DNA of 51,164 nucleotides from Nitrospirales bacterium (GTDB taxonomy: Bacteria > Nitrospirota > Nitrospiria > Nitrospirales > UBA8639), in the NCBI GenBank assembly GCA_029261255.1, contig JAJDBQ010000234.1, positions 1 through 51,164 of the forward strand, read 5' to 3'. This document shows, piece after piece, positions 33,422 to 42,678 of the stretch. The translations under genes were made by a program, and so were the position numbers. Below the pieces are notes generated by a model. It was not told the origin of the DNA and searched no databases. It saw only the letters and a program-made list of their open reading frames with translations. Each line of letters begins with the position of its first letter. Within the stretch, counting starts at the first letter, position 1.

Positions 33422-35542
33422 ATGGCATTTGATAGTGAACAATGGAAAATTGATCTGACTCCTAGTCATTATGGCGATGTCCTGTTGCCGGTGGGCGTGG
33501 TCGGCATGCTTTTACTCATGTTGTTGCCGCTGCCACCCTTCATGCTGGATCTCTTTTTATCCTTTAGCATCACTTTGGCCATGTTAATTTTACTGGTCAC
33601 GATGAATGCGGGACGGCCAGCTGAATTTTCCGTTTTTCCATCAGTGGTGTTGCTCACGACCTTGTTCCGTTTGGCGCTCAATATTGCGTCCACGCGAGCC
33701 ATTCTCTTGCATGGGGCAGAAGGGCCTGCGGCGGCTGGAGAAGTGATTCGTGTCTTTGGCGAGTTTGTGGTCGGAGGTAACTTTGCGGTTGGAATAGTGG
33801 TGTTTTCTATTCTCGTCATTATTAACTTTGTGGTCATTACCAAGGGTGCCACGCGTATCGCCGAAGTCGCCGCCCGGTTCACGTTGGATGCGATGCCAGG
33901 ACGTCAGATGAGTATTGATGCCGATCTGAATGCAGGCATCATTGACGAAGTTGAGGCAAGAAAAAAACGAGAAATGATCTCACAAGAGGCCGATTTCTAT
34001 GGCTCCATGGATGGTGCCAGTAAGTTTGTCCGTGGGGATGCGATTGCCGCCTTGCTCATCATCTTTATCAACATCATCGGTGGCCTGGGAATTGGGGTTT
34101 TAGATCATGGGATGGACGTCGTGGAAGCCGCCAAACGGTTCACATTGTTGACGGTTGGCGATTCCATCATTGCACAAATTCCAGCACTGATCATGTCGAC
34201 GGCGGCCGGTATCATTATTACACGAGTGTCGACGGAGACCAGCTTAGGACGGGATTTAACTGATCAAATTTTCTTCAACCCCCAATTGGTGGCGGCAGTT
34301 GCGAGTATGTTGATTTTTTTAGGACTCTTGCCGGGTTTGCCCCATGCGGCTTTCTTGATCCTTGGGGCGATGACCGCCGGGTTGGCCTATGTGTTGTTTC
34401 AACAGAAGCAGGAAGCAGCCGTTGCGGCAGCTCAGCCACAAAGCACTGGTGGGGGGCAGGAAGGAAAACCTGAAGCGGCGGCAACTGAGTCCATCGATAC
34501 GGTTGCGCCGCCTGATCTGTTGGAATTGCACGTTGGCTATGGATTGGTCCCGTTCGTGGATCAAGCCCAAGGTGGAGAGCTATTAGAACGTATTCGGGCC
34601 ATTCGGAAACAGGCGGCTCTGGACATGGGATTTGTGGTGCCCTCGGTTCATATTCGAGATAACCTCCAGCTCAAGCCGCATGAATATAGTATTTTGCTCA
34701 AAGGCATTTCGGTCGCGAAGGGTGAACTCATGCCGCGACATTTGTTAGCGATTAATCCAGGGAACGCAAAGAAGGGGTTAGAGGGAAAGCCCGGTCAGGA
34801 TCCCTGTTTTGGGTTGCCAGCCGTCTGGATCGCGTCAACGGAGAAAGAACGCGCGCAAATGGAAGGGTATACGGTGGTCGATGGCCCCGCCATTATTGCG
34901 ACACATTTAACGGAACTGATCAAAACCAATGGGCATGAATTGCTGGGTCGTCAAGAGGCCCAGAATTTGCTGGATAACCTTGCTAAGACGTATCCGAAGG
35001 TGGTGGATGAGCTCATTCCCACCCAATTATCTCTAGGAGTCGTGGTGAGAATCTTACGCAATCTACTACGTGAACGGGTGTCCATTCGGGATTTACGGAC
35101 TATTCTGGAGACTGTGGCCGATTACACCACTGTGAGTAAGGATCCTGACACCCTGACGGAATATGCCCGGCAGAATCTATCTAGAACCATTTCCACGCAA
35201 TATGCCAACGCAGAAGGGTTCGTCCATGTCGTGAGTTTAGATCCTGTGCTTGATCGACGGTTGACGGAAGTGATTAAGCCGAGTGGGGGCAATCAAGAGG
35301 GGCTGTCTCCCGGCCTGTTTAACCAAGTGATTGTGTCTGTACGACAAGCGATTGAGCGGGTTGTTGGACAGGGGTATCAACCAATCGTCCTCTGTTCTCA
35401 ATCAATCAGATCCCAACTCTATCGTCTAGTTTCGCCAGGGGTTCATGCACTGGCGGTGTTATCACCGAATGAATTGGATCCTAAAACAAAAATTCAAGCC
35501 ATTGAAGTTGTGAGGTTACCACATGAAATTGAAACGCTTTGA
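33422..35542 (+). CDS. flhA: Flagellar export gate protein FlhA
   Basis: A protein of 706 residues, the normal length. FlhA is the nonameric export gate component that couples proton flow to export. The N-terminal half has eight membrane helices, with the FHIPEP signature region (TTLFRLALNIASTRAIL, TLDAMPGRQMSIDADLNAG). The cytoplasmic half binds chaperone-substrate complexes and begins near residue 360 (LELHVGYGLVPFVD). flhF starts 20 bases before the flhA stop. Confidence 0.97.
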   Translation: MAFDSEQWKIDLTPSHYGDVLLPVGVVGMLLLMLLPLPPFMLDLFLSFSITLAMLILLVTMNAGRPAEFSVFPSVVLLTTLFRLALNIASTRAILLHGAEGPAAAGEVIRVFGEFVVGGNFAVGIVVFSILVIINFVVITKGATRIAEVAARFTLDAMPGRQMSIDADLNAGIIDEVEARKKREMISQEADFYGSMDGASKFVRGDAIAALLIIFINIIGGLGIGVLDHGMDVVEAAKRFTLLTVGDSIIAQIPALIMSTAAGIIITRVSTETSLGRDLTDQIFFNPQLVAAVASMLIFLGLLPGLPHAAFLILGAMTAGLAYVLFQQKQEAAVAAAQPQSTGGGQEGKPEAAATESIDTVAPPDLLELHVGYGLVPFVDQAQGGELLERIRAIRKQAALDMGFVVPSVHIRDNLQLKPHEYSILLKGISVAKGELMPRHLLAINPGNAKKGLEGKPGQDPCFGLPAVWIASTEKERAQMEGYTVVDGPAIIATHLTELIKTNGHELLGRQEAQNLLDNLAKTYPKVVDELIPTQLSLGVVVRILRNLLRERVSIRDLRTILETVADYTTVSKDPDTLTEYARQNLSRTISTQYANAEGFVHVVSLDPVLDRRLTEVIKPSGGNQEGLSPGLFNQVIVSVRQAIERVVGQGYQPIVLCSQSIRSQLYRLVSPGVHALAVLSPNELDPKTKIQAIEVVRLPHEIETL

Positions 35543-36860
35543 AGCTCTTTCATTACAAGAAGCCCTCCAAGCGATAAAAGCTGAGTTGGGGCCGGAGGCG
35601 GTGATTGTTTCATCTCGCCGGATACAGAAATCTGGAGGATTGTTTGGGTTACTAAGCCAATCAGTTATAGAAGTCACGGCAGCGGTTGATCGATCACCAG
35701 AAGCCGAAGACATGAAGCCAGCCGTGACCTTGGATCGATCATTGCAGGCGTTGATCAGCAAACAATTGCCTGCGATGCGACCTGATGTGGAACAACCAAT
35801 AGCCAAGAAGGAAGCCACATTTTCTGAGCAGTTACAGGTGGCGACGGTCTTAGATCCTGTCACGAAGCAGTTGCATGATATGAAAGAAGAAATCCAGCGA
35901 TTACGAGAAACGCAGAAGGATCCAGAGCAAGCGCTAGCCCCTTTGAGGCAAGAGTTAGAAGGGTTGCGGATTGTGGTTGGCCAAGTCTTGGGAAGTCAGA
36001 TGGATAAACGCATTGAAGGCTTACCTGGCGATTTACTGGAAGACTATCACGCGCTTGTCGCCCAAGGTATTGATCCGCAACTCGCGCACCAGGTGTTGCG
36101 ATCGGTGGTTGAGACACTTGGGACGGCAGGACTCGGTAACCGTGACGCCATCAAGGGCCTCCTGCGGGAACGTCTTGAGGAGGGCCTGGTGGTGTCCAAG
36201 CCCTCGGTTTCTCGACAGTATGGACAAAAAATTATCATGCTGGTGGGGCCGACAGGGGTAGGGAAAACGACAACGATCGCGAAGCTCGCAGGCCTGGCCG
36301 CTCAACGAGATGCCCATCAAAAAACAGTCATGATTACGTTGGACACCTATCGTGTGGCTGCCGTGGAGCAACTTCGCGTGTTCGCCAAAATCCTGAAGAT
36401 TCCGTTAGAAGTTGCTGTTTCACCGCAAGATTTTTTGGAATGTATGGGACGTCATCAGGAGGCTGATTTGATTCTTATCGATACAGCAGGCCGAAGTCCG
36501 AAAGATCGGGCGGGCCATGAGGAACTCATCGCGATGACGCGAGGTTCATTCAAAATTGAAACGCACCTTGTTTTGGCTGCACCAATGGCTGAAGCCGTGC
36601 AGATGGACACCATTCGTCGTTATCAAACGATGCCGATACACAACGTCATTCTGACCAAACTCGATGAATCGGTGAGATCTGGGAGTCTCTACAACGTGTT
36701 GTCTGCGTCGGGCTTGGCCGTGTCATATTTGTCGGCGGGGCAACGTGTCCCAGAGGATTTAGAAGTTGCGACACGTGAACGACTCGTGGAGCTTGTGTTG
36801 GGGGAGGCATCGACGGTGGTGGGTCATGAGGCACCAGAGTTACTGGAGGTAGCTCCCTAA
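35523..36860 (+). CDS. flhF: Flagellar positioning GTPase FlhF (SRP family)
   Basis: A protein of 445 residues. FlhF marks the site and number of flagella, typically at the pole. The N-terminal basic/variable domain (1-110) is followed by a linker and the SRP-type NG domain with G1 VGPTGVGKTTT (241-251), DTYRVAAVEQLR, G3 LIDTAGRSPKD, and TKLDESVRSGS. Overlap with flhA (20 bases) and flhG (1 base) indicates coupled translation. Confidence 0.96.
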   Translation: MKLKRFEALSLQEALQAIKAELGPEAVIVSSRRIQKSGGLFGLLSQSVIEVTAAVDRSPEAEDMKPAVTLDRSLQALISKQLPAMRPDVEQPIAKKEATFSEQLQVATVLDPVTKQLHDMKEEIQRLRETQKDPEQALAPLRQELEGLRIVVGQVLGSQMDKRIEGLPGDLLEDYHALVAQGIDPQLAHQVLRSVVETLGTAGLGNRDAIKGLLRERLEEGLVVSKPSVSRQYGQKIIMLVGPTGVGKTTTIAKLAGLAAQRDAHQKTVMITLDTYRVAAVEQLRVFAKILKIPLEVAVSPQDFLECMGRHQEADLILIDTAGRSPKDRAGHEELIAMTRGSFKIETHLVLAAPMAEAVQMDTIRRYQTMPIHNVILTKLDESVRSGSLYNVLSASGLAVSYLSAGQRVPEDLEVATRERLVELVLGEASTVVGHEAPELLEVAP

Positions 36861-37792
36861 TGGCTGTATCGACAACGTCACAAATGATGAGATCGGGTGC
36901 GGTAAGGCCCCGACGTGTGGATCAAGCCAGTGGATTGCGAGCCGCGATGAATCCTACTCCGACTGTTCGACCTCAGGTGCAAGTGATTGCTGTGAGTTCT
37001 GGCAAAGGTGGTGTGGGGAAAAGCAATGTTGTGACCAATGTGGCGGTCGCATCCGCTCGGCAGGGCCGGAAAGTCATGGTGATGGATGCAGATTTGGCCT
37101 TGGGGAATGTGGATATTCTCTTAGGTCTGACGCCGCAATATACGATTGAAGACGTGCTCTCAGGTCAACGTCGATTGGAGGAGGTGCTGGTGAGTGGGCC
37201 AGAAGGGATTCAACTCCTTCCCGCCACTTCTGGTGCCGAAGCTTTTACGCAACTGACGCATGAACAACAGTTAAAGCTGCAAACAGCCTTCCTGGAATTA
37301 CCGCAAGGACCCGATCTTCTGCTGATTGATTGTGCGGCTGGCATTTCCCCGAATGTCTTGTATTTTAGTTTAGTCGCGCATGAGACGGTCGTCCTGGTTT
37401 CGCCAGACCCGACGTCGCTGACCGATGCGTATGCGCTCATTAAAATCCTCTCGACGCGCTATCACTTAAAAATATTTCGGTTGTTGGTGAACAAAGTCAA
37501 ACATACGCAAGAAGGCAAAGAGGTCTTTCGGAAATTCAGTTTAGTGACGGATCGGTTTTTGTCGGTCACGCTGGATTATATGGGCTGCATTCCATCGGAT
37601 GATTACGTGACAATGGCCGTGACTCAACAACGTGCCGTGTGTGATCTGTACCCACGTGCACCAGCGAGCAGAGCGTTCACGTCGCTGGTCTCCACGGTAG
37701 AGGATTGGAGAGGAGAACACTCCTGGCAAGGGGGGTTTCAATTATTTGGACCTTCGGCTTTAACCGCGACTCGAACTGTGACGGAAGGATAA
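36860..37792 (+). CDS. flhG: Flagellar number regulator FlhG (MinD-like ATPase)
   Basis: A protein of 310 residues. FlhG (also FleN, YlxH) is a MinD-like ATPase that limits flagellar number and stimulates FlhF GTPase. The N-terminal activating motif DQASGLR is at 21-27; the deviant Walker A SSGKGGVGKSN is at 46-56, followed by MVMDADLALGNVDILLGL and LLLIDCAAGIS. The start overlaps the flhF stop (TAATG). Confidence 0.96.
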   Translation: MAVSTTSQMMRSGAVRPRRVDQASGLRAAMNPTPTVRPQVQVIAVSSGKGGVGKSNVVTNVAVASARQGRKVMVMDADLALGNVDILLGLTPQYTIEDVLSGQRRLEEVLVSGPEGIQLLPATSGAEAFTQLTHEQQLKLQTAFLELPQGPDLLLIDCAAGISPNVLYFSLVAHETVVLVSPDPTSLTDAYALIKILSTRYHLKIFRLLVNKVKHTQEGKEVFRKFSLVTDRFLSVTLDYMGCIPSDDYVTMAVTQQRAVCDLYPRAPASRAFTSLVSTVEDWRGEHSWQGGFQLFGPSALTATRTVTEG

Positions 37793-37795
37793 CGA

Positions 37796-38596
37796 ATGAA
37801 ACGTGGTGCTGTGACAACTGCTCCTGAACAACGGAAGCCTGCTCCTGAACAACTCAAGCCGGCGATCCAGACAAAGCTTTCGCTGAATAATCAAGAACGC
37901 GAAGATTTGATCAAAGAGTTTTTACCAGTGATCAAATACATGGCCATGCGTTTAGCGATGCGAGTGTCAAGTGGACTGAACGTCGAAGATCTGATGAGTG
38001 CTGGTATGGTGGGTTTATTAGATGCCTTAACGAAGTTTGACCCATCGCGAGAAATTAAATTTCGTACGTACGCGGAATTTCGTATTCGTGGTGCGATGCT
38101 TGATGAAATTCGAGCGATGGATTGGGTGCCTCGATCACTACGAGAGCGGATCGGGAAAATCAATCATGCCGCCAACGAATGGACCAAAAGAAAAGGGCGT
38201 CCACCAACGGAGGCGGAATTAGCTGAAGCCCTAGGCATGGATGCACAAGAAGTCGATGAAACGCTGCTGCAAGCCAAAGGGGCTGTGGTGTTGAGCTTAG
38301 ATGACTTAGGGAGTAACGATGAAGATGCACATCCGATCTTAGATGCGCTGGCCGACCGTGATCAGCCTAATCCACTGGAATCATTAGTGTCGGAGGATGC
38401 GCGCCGTGCGTTAGTCGACGCGATTGAGCGCTTGCCTGAACGTCAACGACTCGTGCTGACGCTATATTATTTTGAGGAATTGACGATGAAAGAAATCGGT
38501 GTGATTCTTCACGTGACGGAATCACGTATCTGTCAATTGCATGCTCAATCCATGATTCGGCTGAAGGCACTACTTCATTCACGGCTTTCAAGATGA
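37796..38596 (+). CDS. fliA: RNA polymerase sigma-28 factor FliA
   Basis: A protein of 266 residues. FliA directs late flagellar and chemotaxis genes after hook completion. Region 2 shows LNVEDLMSAGMVGLLDAL and KFRTYAEFRIRGAMLDEIRA; region 3 RSLRERIGKINHAANEW; region 4 LPERQRLVLTLYYFEELTMKE with the HTH TESRICQLHAQSM. The N-terminus has a small APEQRKP-type duplication. A good sigma-28 promoter lies at 42679-42705, a plausible target. It is the last gene of the flagellar unit. Confidence 0.97.
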   Translation: MKRGAVTTAPEQRKPAPEQLKPAIQTKLSLNNQEREDLIKEFLPVIKYMAMRLAMRVSSGLNVEDLMSAGMVGLLDALTKFDPSREIKFRTYAEFRIRGAMLDEIRAMDWVPRSLRERIGKINHAANEWTKRKGRPPTEAELAEALGMDAQEVDETLLQAKGAVVLSLDDLGSNDEDAHPILDALADRDQPNPLESLVSEDARRALVDAIERLPERQRLVLTLYYFEELTMKEIGVILHVTESRICQLHAQSMIRLKALLHSRLSR

Positions 38597-38599
38597 AGG

Positions 38600-38776
38600 T
38601 GAGGGGTAAGCAGTGAAAGGTCAGATATCACTCTGGCATATGACAAATAACGATTGCTTTTCCTGATAAGGTCATTTTATCTTTCTCGCCTAACGCCTAA
38701 CGCCTAACGCCTAACGCCTAACGCCTAACGCCTAACGCCTAACGCCTAACGCCTAACGCCTAACGCCTAACGCCTA
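38600..38776. repeat. Heptad element E11 with 12.7 perfect tandem GCCTAAC copies
   Basis: From 38688 to 38776 the heptamer GCCTAAC is repeated 12 times without error plus a partial copy (GCCTA). The 5' arm is short and degenerate (38603-38624: GGTGAGGGGTAAGCAGTGAA and onward), so the element is strongly asymmetric. There are no spacers, so it is not a CRISPR. The gap 38597-38859 has no gene. Confidence 0.92.
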
Positions 38777-38859
38777 TTTTTCTTGTTCCAGCGCTTGAGT
38801 TTTAGTGCGAATATACCGAAAAAACTTAGACTAGTTCTCTCTTTACCAAAGCTCCCGAG

Positions 38860-40092
38860 GTGAATGTGATAGAAACAATTAATCCAATTGGAGTCGTATC
38901 TGATGAACCTGCTCAAAAGGGCAGGTGGTATACGATATTGCTTGTTGATGATGAAAAATTGGTACGGATGGTGGCCAAACGACGTCTTAGTAAGCTCAAT
39001 CATCGATTGCTTGAGGCGGAGAATGGCAAAGAGGCTCTGGCGATTATTGAACAAGAAAAGGTGGATTTAGTCTTATCCGATTGGATGATGCCTGAACTGG
39101 ATGGTCCTGGTTTGTGTGAGGCGATGAAGCAGGATGACCGATATCGGTCTATCCATTTCATTCTCATGACCGCGTTAGATCAACCCTCGCAAATAGCCGA
39201 AGGGCTGACTCGAGGAGCTGATGATTTCTTGCCGAAATCGGCCTCCGATCAAGAAATCCTTGCCCGAGTAAGCGCAGGGCTTCGCGCGCGGCAATTGTTT
39301 TTAGATCTTGAAGAATCGTATCACCTCATCACAGAAAAACAGACGCAACTCGATAATGAATTAAACTCCGCGTCAGAATTTGTTCGTTCGTTGTTGCCTC
39401 AACCAGGAGAAGTGGCGCCCGGAATACGGTTGTCATGGGAATTTCTCCCATCTTCACAATTGGGTGGAGATTTATTCCAAGTGACGGAATGGGGAGATGA
39501 TCATTTGGGGATTATGGTGCTAGATATGTCAGGACATGGCACGGGACCAGCGTTGCGAGCCGTCTCACTGGCCATGTGGTTCAAAGGCGCACACATCGCG
39601 AAATCGTTCCCAGGTTTTGATCCTGGCCAGATTGTGACACAGCTCAATGCTGAAAATCCCATGACAGACCAAGGTGATTATTTCACGATTTGGGTGGGGG
39701 TGCTTCAGCATTCAACTGGTAAGCTCCGATTTGCCAGTGCAGGGCATCCTGGTTCAATTTTAGTCAGAAATAATGCCCCTTCAGAAGTGTTAGGGCAGAA
39801 GTCATGGCCAACAGGATTTTCACCTGATGAAATTTATCAAACCGATTCTATCACTCTCATGGACAAAGATCGGCTCTATATTTTTAGTGATGGAATATTC
39901 GAAGTCGAGAATGCCGAAAGCGAGATTTGGGGAAAAAATCGCTTGCAGGAGGCACTAGAAAAAGTCTATACGCGTCCGATGAAATTAGGTCTCAAAAGTC
40001 TGATTCATGAAAGTCGTGCCTGGCAAGCTGATGGCATATTTGGAGATGACGTGGCCTTGATTGGGCTAGAATTCACGAGGGAAAATGGCTGA
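38860..40092 (+). CDS. Receiver-fused PP2C/RsbU-type serine phosphatase
   Basis: A protein of 410 residues (GTG start; a second in-frame GTG six bases on is possible). An N-terminal receiver has DDE at 30-32 and phosphoacceptor Asp74 (LSDWMMPELDG). After a coiled linker comes a SpoIIE/PP2C phosphatase: LGGDLFQV, VLDMSGHGTGPALRA, FASAGHPGSI, DGIFEVEN and FGDDVALIG keep the metal-binding aspartates. Such proteins dephosphorylate STAS anti-sigma antagonists. With the RsbW-like and STAS genes downstream it forms a partner-switching module, here right after fliA. Confidence 0.92.
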   Translation: MNVIETINPIGVVSDEPAQKGRWYTILLVDDEKLVRMVAKRRLSKLNHRLLEAENGKEALAIIEQEKVDLVLSDWMMPELDGPGLCEAMKQDDRYRSIHFILMTALDQPSQIAEGLTRGADDFLPKSASDQEILARVSAGLRARQLFLDLEESYHLITEKQTQLDNELNSASEFVRSLLPQPGEVAPGIRLSWEFLPSSQLGGDLFQVTEWGDDHLGIMVLDMSGHGTGPALRAVSLAMWFKGAHIAKSFPGFDPGQIVTQLNAENPMTDQGDYFTIWVGVLQHSTGKLRFASAGHPGSILVRNNAPSEVLGQKSWPTGFSPDEIYQTDSITLMDKDRLYIFSDGIFEVENAESEIWGKNRLQEALEKVYTRPMKLGLKSLIHESRAWQADGIFGDDVALIGLEFTRENG

Positions 40093-40132
40093 TTTCTCTT
40101 TCTGTTTCTCAATATACGTGAAGTAACCACGA

Positions 40133-41086
40133 ATGAGTGAAGAACACCTACGTATACTGGTCGTTGATGATGATGATCTGAACCTGGACGTCCTGACTGA
40201 ATGTCTGAAGGATGAACCCTATGAGCTTGTTCAGGCACATAATGGCGCTCAAGCGTTAGAGCTGTTACGTCAAGATCGCCATGGATTTAACGCCATGATT
40301 TTGGATCGTATGATGCCCGGGATGACTGGTCTCGATGTGATGGCCACGCTGAAAGCTGATGAAGAGTTTAAATGGATACCGGTGGTGATGCAGACGTCAG
40401 CGGCCTCGCCGAGGGAAATCTGCGAAGGCATGGAAGCTGGCGTCTTTTTTTACCTGACGAAACCGTATGATCAACAGCTCCTCATTCGTATGGTCCATGC
40501 GGCAGTACAGGAAGGCTTGAAATGGAAAAGCCTTGCGCGCAACCTGCGAGTGCAGGTCAAAACGATTGGGTGTCTGCAGCAAGGGCGGTTTCGCGTGCAA
40601 ACGATGGATGAGGCCTTTGATCTTGCTCTATTAATTGCTCAAGCCTGTCCGAATTCAGAGAAAGTGGCGTTTGGACTTAATGAGTTGATTATGAATGGCA
40701 TTGAACATGGTAATTTGGAAATAGGCTACGATGAAAAAACTATTTTGCAAGCAAACAATCAATGGGAACATGAAATTTCCCGCCGCCAATTATTACCTGA
40801 ATATGCTGATAAATTTGTAGAAATTGTGTATGAGCGTCATGCTGATCGGATCCAATTAACGGTGATCGATCAAGGGCAGGGTTTTGATTGGTGTGATTTT
40901 GAAGAAATCAATGCCGGACGCCTCTTAGAAAGCCATGGACGAGGAATCGCGATGGCCAAAGCTTTGAGTTTTGACCACTTGGAATATCAGGGAAATGGTA
41001 GCCAAGTGATTTGTCTCGTACATCTCAAAGACCCGCTACCTTTTGAACAGCATTCGTGTCAGGAATTGCTTGGGAAAGAATCGTGA
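40133..41086 (+). CDS. Receiver-fused RsbW-like HATPase (anti-sigma/serine kinase type)
   Basis: A protein of 317 residues. A receiver (DDDD near 12-15, Asp58 in ILDRMMPGMTG) is joined to a C-terminal GHKL ATPase with N-box FGLNELIMNGIEHGN, G1 VIDQGQGFDW and G2 GRGIAMAKAL. There is no H-box, so it is not a histidine kinase; the pattern matches RsbW/SpoIIAB serine kinases. It should phosphorylate a STAS partner, opposed by the phosphatase gene 40 bases upstream. Confidence 0.88.
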   Translation: MSEEHLRILVVDDDDLNLDVLTECLKDEPYELVQAHNGAQALELLRQDRHGFNAMILDRMMPGMTGLDVMATLKADEEFKWIPVVMQTSAASPREICEGMEAGVFFYLTKPYDQQLLIRMVHAAVQEGLKWKSLARNLRVQVKTIGCLQQGRFRVQTMDEAFDLALLIAQACPNSEKVAFGLNELIMNGIEHGNLEIGYDEKTILQANNQWEHEISRRQLLPEYADKFVEIVYERHADRIQLTVIDQGQGFDWCDFEEINAGRLLESHGRGIAMAKALSFDHLEYQGNGSQVICLVHLKDPLPFEQHSCQELLGKES

Positions 41087-41257
41087 AGTTTCACTGAACA
41101 CGTGTCATGGCACAAGTGTGTGGCCCATTTCAGAACAAGATAGTCCTCCTCCCGATTTTCATACTAATCGACAATTCACCTGAGAAGGTTTGACGTGCAG
41201 AAACGAGAGACGACGTCGATCCGTCAAAAACTCACAGCCGCGTACGGAAGGTTATGA

Positions 41258-41506
41258 ATGAACGTTACTGAACACGAGGCTGATGGGAAATTGATGTTGA
41301 CATTGAATGGGCGAATGGACTTTCAGTCTCGCCATTCTTTTCATCAGGCGATAGAACAGGCAAAAGGCTCTAAACATCAGGATATTGTTCTCAACTTGTC
41401 TGACGTTCCTTTCATTGATAGTGCAGGCATGGGTTTGCTGATGTTAGCACTCAAGACATTGGGCGAGGCCAATATTTCTCTTTCCCTTCAGGTGGTTGAT
41501 GGGTAA
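41258..41506 (+). CDS. STAS domain, truncated by an in-frame TAA (first part of a STAS-HDOD gene)
   Basis: Starts after GGAAGG and gives 82 residues of an anti-sigma factor antagonist fold: strand KLMLTLNGRMDFQSR, NLSDVPFIDSAGMGLLMLAL with the phosphorylatable Ser. A STAS domain needs about 100 residues; this one stops at SLQVVDG. The next codons after the TAA (41504-41506), in the same frame, read VREVLTLTNLKQKIPI, which is exactly the expected end of a STAS domain. The gene therefore seems to be one STAS-HDOD gene broken by a nonsense codon. Confidence 0.8.
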   Translation: MNVTEHEADGKLMLTLNGRMDFQSRHSFHQAIEQAKGSKHQDIVLNLSDVPFIDSAGMGLLMLALKTLGEANISLSLQVVDG

Positions 41507-41515
41507 GTCAGGGAG

Positions 41516-42502
41516 GTGTTGACCTTAACGAACCTGAAACAAAAAATTCCGATCACTGTCATCAAGCCTAAACAAGTGCGCAAGCCAGCGGTCCTTCTTC
41601 ATTCGCCGGTGGTGCCTCTTGTTCCTGTTCCCCTGAGACCTCCTTTGGTGTTTGAGTCGGTGAAGATACAGGAGCGGTTACTCCCCATTTTAGAAAGCTT
41701 GGAACAGAAAAAATTGGACTTTCCGCCTCTTTCTGAAGTGGCTCGTCGAGTACTCGCACTCACAAATGATCCTGAGGCACATGCAAGCCAATTAACCGAC
41801 CTGATACAAGGCGATCCCGTTCTTACGGCCAAAATCTTTAAAGTCTGTCATTCTGCTGCATCTGGAACACCAAAGGAAATAACTTCTATCTCACAGGCCA
41901 TAGACTGGCTGGGGTTAAACTCCATAGCAGGGATTACGCTGGCGTTATCGGTGCAAACCGGAGTCTTTAATGATCGTGGTTATGAGCGAGAGATCCGTGA
42001 AATATGGGCACATGCCATTGCAACAGCTCTCTACGGGAAGACTCTGGCGGGCATGATTGGGAAGAATCCAGACACGCCGTTTCTCTGTGGGTTATTGCAT
42101 AGTCTCGGTAAGCTCTTTGTTGTACACACAGTCAATCAAAGTATGGCATCCGGGTCCATACAGCTTTCATGGTCAGAGATGCTCACACTCATAGAGCAAT
42201 CATATATTGAAGTAGGTCGGCAAATGGCTGATGTGTGGAATTTTCCGGCTCCAGTAAAAGAAGCCATCAATCTACATCAGCATTATTCTTATCATTTAGC
42301 AACACATCCATCCAAAGGGGCGGCGCTCACCTGTCTAGCGAGACATATGGCGACGTACCATTTAGATTCCGTGGCCATGTCTGATGATATGCTACGGGCA
42401 TTGCCAGTGACAGCTGCACTTCAGATCCCTTCGAATGCTTTTGATGGCCTCTTGGAAATCAAAGCTCAGATTCAAACCCAAATCGATTTCCTGCTTATTT
42501 GA
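41516..42502 (+). CDS. HDOD domain protein (second part of the interrupted STAS-HDOD gene)
   Basis: As an independent gene it would start with GTG at 41516 and give 328 residues, but its first residues (LTLTNLKQKIPI) complete the STAS domain of the preceding frame. A proline-rich linker follows, then an HDOD domain: LDFPPLSEVARRVLALTNDP, LIQGDPVLTAKIFKVCHSA, AIDWLGLNSIAGITLAL and FLCGLLHSLGKLF. HDOD proteins act in signalling and often occur near chemotaxis genes; catalytic HD metal ligands are lost in the family. GGGAGG next to the GTG might allow reinitiation. Confidence 0.85.
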   Translation: MLTLTNLKQKIPITVIKPKQVRKPAVLLHSPVVPLVPVPLRPPLVFESVKIQERLLPILESLEQKKLDFPPLSEVARRVLALTNDPEAHASQLTDLIQGDPVLTAKIFKVCHSAASGTPKEITSISQAIDWLGLNSIAGITLALSVQTGVFNDRGYEREIREIWAHAIATALYGKTLAGMIGKNPDTPFLCGLLHSLGKLFVVHTVNQSMASGSIQLSWSEMLTLIEQSYIEVGRQMADVWNFPAPVKEAINLHQHYSYHLATHPSKGAALTCLARHMATYHLDSVAMSDDMLRALPVTAALQIPSNAFDGLLEIKAQIQTQIDFLLI

Positions 42503-42678
42503 AAGTCTCTTCACGATGCCCCTGTGAATCTTCATTGACCTTCTGATTCTGGGAAGTGTGAAGAAAACGATCGAAATCCGAGGCAAATTTTCCCCATACA
42601 GACCCCGTGTGAAAGTCCTGCCTGATTAAAGCGTGGACGCATGAATTTGAGTTTTTTTTTAAAAAATCATCAATTAAC

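Noticed and set aside
38688-38776. Possible CRISPR array
   Set aside because: The units are contiguous 7-base copies with no spacers and no cas genes nearby.
41108-41124. Sigma-54 promoter before the STAS-HDOD gene (TGGCAC at 41108-41113)
   Set aside because: The -24 half is perfect, but at the -12 position there is no GC; the sequence reads TGTGG.
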